NCBI GenBank assembly: GCA_017437125.1
Contig: JAFSBV010000024.1
Span: 123,096-187,095, forward strand
Length of the DNA stretch: 64,000 bases
Source: Bacteroidales bacterium
Lineage (GTDB): Bacteria > Bacteroidota > Bacteroidia > Bacteroidales > UBA932
Reading direction: 5' to 3'
Every line of letters begins with the position of its first letter. The first letter of the stretch is position 1. Shown here piece after piece: positions 56,766 through 64,000 of the stretch. The position numbers and the translations under genes are program-made. The notes beneath the pieces are model-generated. The model had not been told where the DNA came from and ran no database searches. It saw only the letters and a program-made list of their open reading frames with translations.

Positions 56766-56840
56766 CTATATGCTTGAGCAAAACCGTAGCACATCTTGTT
56801 TTTTGTTTTTGAGTACTTCCGCTGGAAAGAAATTTGCAGT

Positions 56841-56876
56841 ACTCCTCTCCACAATGCAATCGCATTGGAGAGGAGT
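56841..56876 (+). promoter_or_regulatory. Hairpin in the leader of the DNA-binding gene
   Basis: An 11-bp stem (56841-56851 with 56866-56876) with an inner 4-bp stem and a 2-nt bulge, 30 bp before the ATG at 56907. Followed by an AT-rich stretch. It could be an attenuator or a small-RNA terminator. Confidence 0.45.
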
Positions 56877-56906
56877 TTAATTTTAAATCTGTGAGAGAGA
56901 AAAGTG

Positions 56907-57281
56907 ATGAGAGGTCTGGATTTAATCGATGTCGCAAGACAATGCCCGGATCTGACGGTGTCGATACGCCTGAGCGATCTTATTGAAGCGAATCAAAGTT
57001 TGGTTGAGGAAGCTCTGATGAGGCTCGAAAAGTCGGTCGCTGAATCAAGGACGGAAATCTATCTGAGTCGTACGAAGGTTATGGAAATGCTGGAGGTCGC
57101 ATCTGCCACCCTATGGCGGTGGGAGAAATGTGGCTACCTCGTGCCGCTATCCGTCGGCGGCAAGAAACGCTACCGCCTGTCCGACATCCAACGGCTCTTG
57201 AACCCATCGGTTCTTGGGCCTTTTCGTCGTTTATCGGAGGCCTTCCATTATTCATCGGCATCACGATTCCTAAAGTGGTAA
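56907..57281 (+). CDS. Small helix-turn-helix (MerR/excisionase-like) protein
   Basis: Protein of 124 residues. A helical N-terminal half is followed by a winged-helix DNA-binding part (LSRTKVMEMLEVASATLWRWEKCGYLV, read as positions 51-77, then KKRYRLSDIQRLL). This is the form found on Bacteroidetes mobile elements as excisionase or repressor. The last ~25 residues look unrelated to the family and may reflect a frameshift or a new stop. The stop codon lies in the first of three 16-bp repeats. No recombinase gene is nearby. Confidence 0.62.
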   Translation: MRGLDLIDVARQCPDLTVSIRLSDLIEANQSLVEEALMRLEKSVAESRTEIYLSRTKVMEMLEVASATLWRWEKCGYLVPLSVGGKKRYRLSDIQRLLNPSVLGPFRRLSEAFHYSSASRFLKW

Positions 57282-57322
57282 TATGGTGTTGTGGTAATGC
57301 GTAAATGTGGTAATATACACAT
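57275..57322 (+). repeat. Three 16-bp iteron-like repeats
   Basis: GTGGTAAT occurs at 57275, 57291 and 57307, exactly 16 bp apart, with similar bases between. The first copy overlaps the end of the small DNA-binding gene. Such spacing is typical of iterons bound by a replication or regulatory protein. Confidence 0.6.
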
Positions 57323-57348
57323 TTGTAAAAGTGTAAATGCGTAGCCAT

Positions 57349-57383
57349 TGTCATTCTGAGGAGCAAAGCGACGTGAGAATCCC
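57349..57383. repeat. REP-like dispersed repeat
   Basis: The stretch beginning GTCATTCTGAGGAGCAAAGC and ending GAGAATCCC matches a short dispersed sequence pattern (GTCATTCTGAG...GAAGAATC) that I recall from several bacterial genomes. It has weak dyad symmetry (TTCTGAG...). Only one copy lies in the window. Confidence 0.4.
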
Positions 57384-57833
57384 TTGGGGCCTAAAAGCAA
57401 GATGTGCGTTCGTCAGACAAAGTCCTCCGAAATCGTCAATTTTCATCCTCGGAACTCGGTGAAAAACGTGTCACGTCTGATATGCCACGAGCGCACACAC
57501 CCATATATGTGTTCGTGCGTTTTTGTGTGCACATATTAATGTGTTCGCGTACTAACACATCAACACATTCGCATATTTACATACAAATATGCTTTTATGT
57601 TCTTATACATATATGCAGTTATGCATTTATAACCGTATGAAAATATGACCGCTCCTGTTTTCTCTCCAGGTGTATCACATTCATTCAGAAAATCGTGTCA
57701 CATATTCGATCAGCGATCCGAGGGGCGTTAGTCCAGATTGCAAGATGTGTGTACGTGACACGAAATGCTGATTTATTTGCTCTTCCTAAAGCTAAATTTA
57801 TATGCATATCTATCAATTCAAAGATAAAAGCAT
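57384..57833. other. Gene-free low-complexity stretch
   Basis: About 450 bp with no convincing gene. From about 57490 to 57650 it is made of alternating words such as TGTGTTCG, ACACAT and ACATATATGC. It holds small hairpins, for example 57571-57578 with 57585-57592 (8 bp) followed by TTTT, which may act as a terminator, and 57539-57545 with 57554-57560. An in-frame extension of the next gene runs through the right part, but its composition does not look coding. Confidence 0.5.
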
Positions 57834-57841
57834 TATATTTG
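57834..57841 (+). promoter_or_regulatory. -7 box of the serine protease gene
   Basis: TATATTTG lies 24 bp upstream of the ATG at 57866 and fits TAnnTTTG. It supports that start over longer in-frame options. No clear -33 TTG. Confidence 0.55.
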
Positions 57842-57865
57842 CAAAGGTCTATCCTTTTTAATGTT

Positions 57866-58873
57866 ATGAGAGCAGAAAGATTGGAACTATATAGGCAATT
57901 AGAAGCCCAGAGGAACTCAAAACTATTAGTCTATGTTACAAGTACACGTCAGGGACTTGAAACGCAGATTGCTAATGATATTTTGCCAAAATTCTCAGAA
58001 CATTTGGATCGTATAGGCGATACTCAAAAGATATCTTTATTTTTGTATACCAATGGAGGCAATACGCTTACAGCGTGGAGCTTGGTTAATCTAATTAGGA
58101 GTTTTTGCGAAGAACTAGAAGTTATCATTCCATCGAATTGCTTTAGTTCGGGGACTCTTATTAGTTTAGGTGCAGATAGATTGGTGATGACGAAACAAGC
58201 TTCATTAGGTCCAATTGATCCAAGTATTAACGGTCCTTTGAATCCAATGATTCCCGGAATATCTGATCCTAATGCAAAAGTTCCAGTAAGTGTTGAGTTT
58301 GTCAATGCATATATTGAAATGGCTAAGAAGGACTTCGGTATTACCGATCAAAGAAATATGACAGATGTTTTATTGAATCTGTCAGAAAAGATACATCCTT
58401 TGACCTTGGGTCAAGTGTATAAGTCAAAGAGCCAAATTCAGATGCTTGCTAGAAAATTGATGAGATATCAGAATCTAGGCGTTGAAAAGGAAGATGCGAT
58501 AATAAAATTCTTGTGTAGTGAGTCGGGTAGTCATGATTACTCGATACGTCGAAAAGAAGCAGAAGAAAATTTAGGGCTTAATATAGAAAAACCATCTATG
58601 GAGTTGTATTCTATAATTAAGCAGATATATGATGATATAAGTGGAGAACTGGAATTGGAAAACCCATATAATCCAGCAATATTATTGAATACTTCGAATA
58701 GCTATCCATATGCCTTTAGAAGAGGTTTAATTGAATCTATAACAAATGGGACAGACGTGTATTTGAGTGAGGGCGTATTAATTAAGCAAACGTTTGCTCC
58801 AGCCCCAGGAGTGCCTCCTCAAACAAGCCTTTCAGATAATCGAACTTTTGAAGGTTGGAAACACGAAATTTAA
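57866..58873 (+). CDS. SDH_sah/ClpP-type serine protease-like protein
   Basis: Protein of 335 residues with a ClpP/SppA-like fold. It matches the serine dehydrogenase proteinase (SDH_sah) family: YTNGGNTLTAW (61-71), a nucleophile region CFSSGTLISLGAD with Ser94, the LGPIDPS loop (114-120), and later a SHDYSIRRKEAEENLGL segment (222-238) that corresponds to the family's conserved His motif. No signal peptide, so probably cytoplasmic. Codon use is AT-rich like other island genes. A 57-residue ORF starts 7 bp after its stop. The true substrate of this family is not known. Confidence 0.78.
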   Translation: MRAERLELYRQLEAQRNSKLLVYVTSTRQGLETQIANDILPKFSEHLDRIGDTQKISLFLYTNGGNTLTAWSLVNLIRSFCEELEVIIPSNCFSSGTLISLGADRLVMTKQASLGPIDPSINGPLNPMIPGISDPNAKVPVSVEFVNAYIEMAKKDFGITDQRNMTDVLLNLSEKIHPLTLGQVYKSKSQIQMLARKLMRYQNLGVEKEDAIIKFLCSESGSHDYSIRRKEAEENLGLNIEKPSMELYSIIKQIYDDISGELELENPYNPAILLNTSNSYPYAFRRGLIESITNGTDVYLSEGVLIKQTFAPAPGVPPQTSLSDNRTFEGWKHEI

Positions 58874-58880
58874 TATTAGT

Positions 58881-59054
58881 ATGAAAACAAAAATACATAG
58901 CATAAGTACTTCTGGATATAATCCAAAAATCCAGACATCATCCGGATCATACAGCATTAAGTTTTTTCAAGAGACGACTGCTGTTAAGAATACTATTGCT
59001 GAGTTTACTCAGAATAAAGTGATTCCGATGAATAATATAATACAGGGTAAATAA
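58881..59054 (+). CDS. Small protein of unknown function next to the protease
   Basis: ORF of 57 residues with start ATG 7 bp after the protease stop codon, transcribed in the same direction. It is rich in Lys, Ile, Ser, Thr, Gln and Asn, has no membrane segment and no recognised motif. The close spacing suggests it is co-translated. It could be a substrate, inhibitor or antitoxin of the protease, but this is inference only. It ends 14 bp before the converging restriction helicase gene. Confidence 0.5.
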   Translation: MKTKIHSISTSGYNPKIQTSSGSYSIKFFQETTAVKNTIAEFTQNKVIPMNNIIQGK

Positions 59055-59068
59055 AGTCTGTGGGATTC

Positions 59069-61840
59069 TCAATATTCCAAATACCCTCTCTCAAATGCTC
59101 CGGGATAGAAGAACTTTGATTCTCTGTCCCGGAATTTGATTATGATATACTTCTCATCAAGTGACATTACTGTGCCTGGACCGAGGCTCTTGTGGGTTAC
59201 AGTATCTCCAATAGAGATTTCCTTCCAGGACTTGGCTGTCTGTGGCTCTTCTACAGCAGCGGTAGGATTGTTGTCAGTCTCAGAGGTCGTAGTTAGGACA
59301 TCTTCGGAAACCGGCACTTCGACCACCGGCTCCGTCTTGATCTTCTGTGTATCGATGACCGTATCCCATCCTCCGATCATACGTCCTTCGTGAGTGCTGA
59401 TGCCGGTATATTCGAGGCTGTCATCTTCATATCTCTTGAACTTATAGACGGCATCATTCATTAGTTCGCTGTTGAAGACATTGAGGCTTACAAGCAGACT
59501 GAAGTCCTTGAGGGTGAGTCCCGTGACCTTTCTGAACAGTTCAGGTTCCAACTGCATTATGACATCCTTCAGGCAGTATTCGCGATAGTCTGTCAGATAC
59601 ATGAACACAGGGATACGTGTTGCAAACTTTATGAGTTTCTCCTGTATCTCCTTCCTCTTGCTCTTGTATTCCTTCTCTTCCTCTGACAGTTGCTTCTTCT
59701 CTTTCGGTGTGATGTCTTCTCTTTTAGTCTTCTTTACATTTTTGACGTGCTCGGATTTGTTGATGATAGTCTCGATGTCTGAATTAAGCGAACGGAATCC
59801 TTCGATGCTCATCAGCGCCCTCATCGCCTCAGGATTGTTCAAGAGCCTCTGGAGGGTGGCGTTATCCACATTGACAAGGACCGCACTTTCCCATCTTCTG
59901 GCGAGAAGGGTGGCAGTCGTTCCACTCATCGCCATATCAAGGATGCCGGCCGCATCAATCTCCTTCATCGAACTTCCGTCATATGCAAGAATCGGCAGGA
60001 ATTCAATGAATTTTGCGACCTTCTTCTCCGGATTTGTCTCCTCTACGTTGAGGTTGCAACTGTATTCCTGAACCTGTTTCAAAGCCCTGTTGGGGGCAAA
60101 GTCAAAAACATAGCAGAGAGGCTTGAGAATCACTTCTGAACCCCATTCATCTCTGGTCGTCCAAGGCGACTGAACGCGGAAGGCCGCCTGGAAATATGTC
60201 TCCGGGCTCGATGAATTGCGGAGCATAAGGATTCCCGTCCAAGGCTTGATGGTGACTCCTGTCGAGAGTTTGCCGCAGGATAGTGTTATGGTCTTTGTCT
60301 TCTGCGGATCTCCCATTGCATTATATACCGGCTCGACCGCCTTGGCACCCATTCCGGCCTCGTTTCCTGCTGCCACTATGACTTCATAATCGCTGAAGAA
60401 CCTGTTGACCGGCTTACGAAGAAGTCTTGCCATAGCCTTGCAGGCCGCAACTGATGGCAGGAACCAATACGTATGCTGCAGGTAACTCAGGAATCTTGAG
60501 TCTGAAAACGGCATAGGAGGCTTCTCTGTTCCGAGTTTGAGTTCCGTGACAATGTTTTCCGTATATGAGCCTCTTATGAGGTCGAGCCATTTCTGAACAT
60601 ATTCCTCGTGTTCAAACGTGTCATCCTCTGCAGAAAAGAACTCGTTGAGGTCGAACTCATCAAACTCTCCCTGCTCGGCAATCTCCCTGATGCTGTCCGG
60701 CAACTGATAGGTCAGCATGACCATCTTCGGCAACTGTGCGTATGGGTTAGGCTCATCCGAACTCCACGCCTCCTTTGCCTGCTGCTCGTCAGAATATGTC
60801 CAGTTATAAATCTGTTCCTCAATGAATTCACCCGAACTGATGGCCCTGAACGGCGTGCCGGAAAGATACAGGTATGCCTTTGTCTTCAACGGCATGAGCC
60901 CTTCATCATATATCTCGCGTGCCTCAATCTCCTTTCTCGATCCGGCATCCTCTGTGAGTATATGCTCGGTCTCTGCTGCCCTTGAATGAGCCGGATCCTT
61001 CTTGTCATAATAACTCTTGGCGTTCTTGCCCCAGGCTCCATAATGGTATTCGTCAAGGACGATGCAGTCCCATTCGACTTCCTGTATCCATTCATTCGTT
61101 GCCTTGATGCCTCCGACTGAATTCTTACCCAGTACGTCCTGAAATGATGCGAAACACGCAAAAGGCTTGCGTTCATTGACATAACTGAATTCCCTGCTCT
61201 CGTCCTTCTCGCAGAACTGCCATTCCTCGAAATCCTTATGTGTCAGCAGATCTTCCCTCCACGCAGTCTTCACGGCAGGCTTGAAAGTCAGGATCAGAAC
61301 CTTCTTCCAACCCATCTTCAATGCCAGTTGATATGTGGTGAACGTCTTTCCGAAACGCATCTTGGCATTCCAAAGGAAATGAGGGATGAGACCTCGGTTC
61401 GTAGGGTCTGCATAGAACCTCTTGAAGAAGTCGGAAGTCTTCTCAACTGCCCTCTGCTGTTCCGGTCGCATCCGGAAATCATAGACTCTTTCGGTCATCA
61501 TCTCCTGACCGTCAACGACTGATGTAATCGCTCTCTCAACGGTCTTGAGGTCGCATCTGAACCATTCTCCATCCGGGTTATGGACTCCGTTTCTTCGTAG
61601 CACACGATGCACTGCGTGGTCGTCAAAAGAACTTCCGTCCTTTCTCATCGCATTGCGTTTCAGGACAATACGGTAGTCCACGTGTGCCGTCTTCAACTGC
61701 TCGGCAACTCTGACTTCCGGATCACGGACGGTATATCCCACCTTGAGCAGCCCCTTATGCGAAGGCACGCCCACGAGTTCATATGCATATATCACAGGTG
61801 TGTCAGCAACCCTGTTCTGAAGGAGATTTGTCTTTGCCAT
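59069..61840 (-). CDS. Restriction enzyme: GIY-YIG nuclease plus DEAD-like helicase
   Basis: Protein of 923 residues. The N-terminus (about 14-110) is a GIY-YIG/T5orf172-type nuclease domain: VIYAYEL, LLKVGYTVRD, and EWF at 92-94. The helicase follows: Walker A FGKT (163-166), DEYH (263-266), YLSGTPFR, and a motif VI-like QAAFRVQSPW. A charged coiled segment lies near 690-750 and a small C-terminal SH3-like domain (SIGDTVTHKSLGPGTV) closes it. Such proteins pair with an N6-adenine methylase in restriction-modification loci; the methylase is at the right edge. Composition is close to the core genome. Confidence 0.85.
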   Translation of the reverse strand: MAKTNLLQNRVADTPVIYAYELVGVPSHKGLLKVGYTVRDPEVRVAEQLKTAHVDYRIVLKRNAMRKDGSSFDDHAVHRVLRRNGVHNPDGEWFRCDLKTVERAITSVVDGQEMMTERVYDFRMRPEQQRAVEKTSDFFKRFYADPTNRGLIPHFLWNAKMRFGKTFTTYQLALKMGWKKVLILTFKPAVKTAWREDLLTHKDFEEWQFCEKDESREFSYVNERKPFACFASFQDVLGKNSVGGIKATNEWIQEVEWDCIVLDEYHYGAWGKNAKSYYDKKDPAHSRAAETEHILTEDAGSRKEIEAREIYDEGLMPLKTKAYLYLSGTPFRAISSGEFIEEQIYNWTYSDEQQAKEAWSSDEPNPYAQLPKMVMLTYQLPDSIREIAEQGEFDEFDLNEFFSAEDDTFEHEEYVQKWLDLIRGSYTENIVTELKLGTEKPPMPFSDSRFLSYLQHTYWFLPSVAACKAMARLLRKPVNRFFSDYEVIVAAGNEAGMGAKAVEPVYNAMGDPQKTKTITLSCGKLSTGVTIKPWTGILMLRNSSSPETYFQAAFRVQSPWTTRDEWGSEVILKPLCYVFDFAPNRALKQVQEYSCNLNVEETNPEKKVAKFIEFLPILAYDGSSMKEIDAAGILDMAMSGTTATLLARRWESAVLVNVDNATLQRLLNNPEAMRALMSIEGFRSLNSDIETIINKSEHVKNVKKTKREDITPKEKKQLSEEEKEYKSKRKEIQEKLIKFATRIPVFMYLTDYREYCLKDVIMQLEPELFRKVTGLTLKDFSLLVSLNVFNSELMNDAVYKFKRYEDDSLEYTGISTHEGRMIGGWDTVIDTQKIKTEPVVEVPVSEDVLTTTSETDNNPTAAVEEPQTAKSWKEISIGDTVTHKSLGPGTVMSLDEKYIIIKFRDRESKFFYPGAFERGYLEY

Positions 61841-61900
61841 AATATGTCTGTTCTATTATGCTGTATTCTTATTGTCTCAGACATATCGGCAGGAAATCTT

Positions 61901-62275
61901 CTACTTTTGGGTCTTTCCGTATCCAGGCCTTCCCTTTTCGCTAAGATATCTTCTTCCTGATTCATGCATCTGGCTGTAACCGCTTACGGGTTTTCTGTAT
62001 TTCTTGACGGAAATGATGTCTTCTCCTAGCACTGCCTCGATCTTTGCGATGGTGGCTATGGTGAAGTTGTGCTGTCCGCTCATCCATTTGGATATTTCTG
62101 CGTTCTTTTTGCCCATCGCTATTGCGAGATCTGTCTTGCTCCATCCTTTGCGTTCAAGAATTTCGCTTATATGTGCGGCTATTGCGAAAGAATGAGCGCT
62201 CATGCGTCTGCTCTCTTCCGGAATCTTTGAGTAGGCCTCATCGAATAACGGGTCGGAATAATATACTGTTGCCAT
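61901..62275 (-). CDS. XRE-family antitoxin
   Basis: DNA-binding protein of 124 residues with an XRE helix-turn-helix in the middle (WSKTDLAIAMGKKNAEISKW, about 46-65, then ATIAKIEAVLGEDI). It begins 1 bp after the stop of the toxin-like gene, in the toxin-first order of HigBA modules. It should bind the toxin and repress the operon. A short Arg/Lys/Gly-rich tail is at the C-terminus. It precedes the restriction helicase by 60 bp. Confidence 0.85.
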   Translation of the reverse strand: MATVYYSDPLFDEAYSKIPEESRRMSAHSFAIAAHISEILERKGWSKTDLAIAMGKKNAEISKWMSGQHNFTIATIAKIEAVLGEDIISVKKYRKPVSGYSQMHESGRRYLSEKGRPGYGKTQK

Positions 62276-62276
62276 A

Positions 62277-62777
62277 TCAGTCGATGTGTATTTTCAGATT
62301 GTATATTTCTGTATGTAAGTCCTTTCCTTCATTTTCCAGATCTGATAATTCTTTGTCTATCATCTGCAATGTCTTGACATGTCCTGATAGTGTCTGGTCC
62401 TCATTGTAAGTTCTCGTTGTCTTTATTCCACCTCCTCCGATTATCAATAATTTATCCGAGATGCGGATGCAGTACAGTCTTAATGTCCCGTTCTGTTTCT
62501 GTATGCCTGAAGTAAGTAAAGGGATGGCGCAAACTCTGTCGTTTATCTTTCCCTCTGGTCGGAAAAAGGATTCCTTTACTCCATTCTCCACAATTCCTGC
62601 CAGTGATTTAATGATCTGCTCATAGTCATTCAGCAAATGGTTGTTCTTTACATTCCTGAATGTTATGATGAATTCCTGCAGTTCCGTATGTTCCTCCCCG
62701 TCAATCTTTATGGAAAAGATTTCTGCAGCATCTGTCAGCCTGAACGGCACAAATTCCACCTGTCTCATATCCTGCAT
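62277..62777 (-). CDS. RelE/HigB-like toxin (Bacteroidetes type)
   Basis: Protein of 166 residues located just before the XRE gene. The core has ESFFRPEGKINDRVCAIPL, RLYCIRISDKLLII and GGGGIKTTRTYNEDQTLSGH, a pattern seen in Bacteroidetes toxins paired with XRE antitoxins (RelE-type mRNA interferase fold, or a distant Gp49-like relative). The protein is longer than classical HigB (~90-110 residues). Activity is inferred from neighbourhood and pattern. MQDM or MRQ (62768) may be the start. Confidence 0.72.
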   Translation of the reverse strand: MQDMRQVEFVPFRLTDAAEIFSIKIDGEEHTELQEFIITFRNVKNNHLLNDYEQIIKSLAGIVENGVKESFFRPEGKINDRVCAIPLLTSGIQKQNGTLRLYCIRISDKLLIIGGGGIKTTRTYNEDQTLSGHVKTLQMIDKELSDLENEGKDLHTEIYNLKIHID

Positions 62778-62790
62778 ATATTTGTTGCTG

Positions 62791-62820
62791 CAAATATATG
62801 TATAATATTTTATGAAACAA
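62791..62820 (-). promoter_or_regulatory. Promoter of the toxin-antitoxin pair
   Basis: On the minus strand TTG (62818-62820) and TATATTTG (62791-62798) are separated by exactly 19 bp. The -7 box is 13 bp upstream of the toxin ATG. It can also drive the restriction helicase, which has no promoter of its own in view. Confidence 0.75.
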
Positions 62821-62840
62821 GTGTTTTTGTGTAAAATCAG

Positions 62841-62856
62841 TTAACTTATAAGTTAA
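62841..62856. promoter_or_regulatory. Perfect 16-bp palindrome upstream of the toxin promoter
   Basis: TTAACTTATAAGTTAA is perfectly self-complementary and lies 20 bp upstream of the -33 element. It is a good candidate operator for the XRE antitoxin. A terminator role for the methylase gene is less likely, as it is short and AT-only in the stem. Confidence 0.5.
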
Positions 62857-62901
62857 AAAATCCCGCCAATATGTCAAAGAACTATATGTATTCTGTTTGC
62901 T

Positions 62902-64000
62902 TTATTCCATCGGTCGTATCATTGATTCGATGAAAGCGATCTCATCCTCGGTCAGATTGTACTTTTTGTAGAGCATCTCGTCAGTCCACGGATGGGAGAA
63001 GTCTAAAAATGGAACAAACATAAAGTTCTGTTTTGATATATTCATAGAACTGAGAGTTTGCTTCATCATAAACCGAGGGAACTTCAATGCCATATATTTA
63101 GCAAAGTTGTGAGCTTCAATCGGATTATTAAAATCTTTCAGGAGCAAATATGATTCAGTGAAGACGTACCCGGGTGGTATAACTCGATTTGATGTTATAA
63201 CTTTATATCCGTCTCTTGGATCTGTGTCAACTTCTCCATTACTTGGAACAACTTTGCCAATAGATACTTTATATTTATCAATGGCATTTTGATTTTTAAT
63301 TACTTCGCTTCTTTTGACATATCCTTCACCGGCAGAACTGATGAGGACTATGTCATCAGGATAATCCTTTTGCTTCCTTCCACGTGCTTTAGAGTCGAAT
63401 CCAAAAGGATTTCTAGTGTATGTACACTCTTCAAGAGAGAGATCCTTACTTGACTTGAATTTCTTAATTATATTTACAGCTATATTGTCACGTACAAATA
63501 TTGGATATTCATTCAGATATCTTTTAGATACACGTGTCTCTACAAATTCGCTACGATTCTCTATTATGCATGGACCGTTATGGGATGAATCCCATAGAAA
63601 ATAATTTACACCTCCTGCGATATTTACTCCAGGGAAACAATCTTTTGATGACATAAAATCAACAATGTGTTTTAGATGTCTATCGTTTATCATATTGTCA
63701 CGAAATTCATCTAACCCTTTACCCCCTGCAAACCATCGTGATGGAATAATCATAATCAAATAATGTGGTGATAATTGTTTCGCTTGTTCGACGAATAAGT
63801 GATATAGCGGTTTTGCACTTATTCCTGTTCCACTGCCTCCATCAGCAAGTTGGTATGGCGGATTTCCAATAATTACATCGAATGTCATATTTCCTGTGAG
63901 TTGAGACGGATTGTCCGTGTGAATGAATTGATAAGCATATTGCTCGGCATCGGTTCCTCTGTCATAGACCGACTGACTGGCTCCGCAGAAACGGCATTTC
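62902..64000 (-). CDS. N6-adenine DNA methyltransferase of an Eco57I-like type, 5' end cut by window edge
   Basis: C-terminal 366 residues of a restriction-modification methylase. The catalytic motif IV is GNPPYQ in TFDVIIGNPPYQLADG, near the middle of the visible part's start. Upstream the frame stays open to the edge and includes a CRFCG element, so the true start is outside. The rest carries the target-recognition region of a type found in Eco57I/TaqI-like enzymes (IPPGYVFTESYLLLKD and FPRFMMKQTL). It should protect host DNA from the helicase-nuclease at 59069. It is transcribed in the same direction, with the toxin-antitoxin pair between them. Confidence 0.85.
   Translation of the reverse strand, partial: KCRFCGASQSVYDRGTDAEQYAYQFIHTDNPSQLTGNMTFDVIIGNPPYQLADGGSGTGISAKPLYHLFVEQAKQLSPHYLIMIIPSRWFAGGKGLDEFRDNMINDRHLKHIVDFMSSKDCFPGVNIAGGVNYFLWDSSHNGPCIIENRSEFVETRVSKRYLNEYPIFVRDNIAVNIIKKFKSSKDLSLEECTYTRNPFGFDSKARGRKQKDYPDDIVLISSAGEGYVKRSEVIKNQNAIDKYKVSIGKVVPSNGEVDTDPRDGYKVITSNRVIPPGYVFTESYLLLKDFNNPIEAHNFAKYMALKFPRFMMKQTLSSMNISKQNFMFVPFLDFSHPWTDEMLYKKYNLTEDEIAFIESMIRPME

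Noticed and set aside
57490-57650. Possible CRISPR array
   Set aside because: Repeated words are short and irregular, there is no constant repeat length or spacer pattern, and no cas gene is near.
57695-57865. 57 extra N-terminal codons of the serine protease gene
   Set aside because: The composition looks non-coding, a -7 box lies within this part, and family homology begins after the ATG at 57866.

Overview
The window looks like chromosomal DNA of an anaerobic member of the Bacteroidales, probably an uncultured gut or rumen lineage; the species cannot be named from the sequence. The signs are promoters of the Bacteroidetes type (TTG, 19-20 bp, TAnnTTTG), little use of Shine-Dalgarno sites, an rseC-rnfBCDGEA operon, a Tgt without the zinc cysteines, BACON/fibronectin-like surface lipoproteins, and GH43/GH3 lipoproteins or secreted enzymes. 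No rRNA, tRNA, CRISPR array, transposase or integrase was seen.

Layout. 1-14 kb is housekeeping: pyruvate formate-lyase (its C-terminus cut by the window edge), a short SSB, a zinc-ribbon protein with an M3 peptidase, a nucleoside transporter, tgt-lptG, ilvA-ilvE with a tiny peptide ORF, and thiN. 12.3-17.4 kb is the minus-strand unit alaS, lptG-fmt (one fused reading frame) and thiN. 17.5-29.4 kb on the plus strand holds two membrane-anchored M23 peptidases, a MerR regulator, Nif3, a coiled-coil zinc-ribbon protein, dnaB, a DUF3108 protein, rseC and the complete rnfBCDGEA ion-pumping complex.

29.4-40.6 kb is an accessory envelope cluster. Two paralogous giant lipoproteins (carboxypeptidase-regulatory, BACON, fibronectin-like and LamG-like domains) bracket a small TPR-like protein, a secreted transglutaminase-like enzyme, a CHASE2 membrane protein without an output domain, a secreted unknown, an LPP20-like lipoprotein and a secreted protein with C-terminal membrane segments. 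40.7-51.1 kb carries a small beta-barrel, a secreted nuclease and glycan-degrading enzymes (two GH43, one long GH3) that suggest use of xylan or arabinan side chains; there is no SusC/SusD pair. 51.2-53.6 kb is an asparaginase-Dcu pair that would feed aspartate to fumarate respiration.

53.6-64 kb is a patchwork that reads as a defence/mobile island: a truncated hydrolase remnant; an AAA ATPase with a C-terminal PD-(D/E)xK-like nuclease domain whose promoter lies inside a nested palindromic repeat; an AbiH-like protein; a DNA-binding protein followed by three 16-bp iteron-like repeats and low-complexity DNA; an SDH_sah/ClpP-like serine protease with a 57-residue partner ORF; and a restriction-modification locus (GIY-YIG plus helicase, and an NPPY adenine methylase running off the right edge) with a HigBA-like toxin-antitoxin pair between the two enzymes. 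The best candidates for a little-described system are the protease plus small-protein pair, the restriction locus with an internal toxin-antitoxin module, and the CHASE2/transglutaminase envelope cluster.
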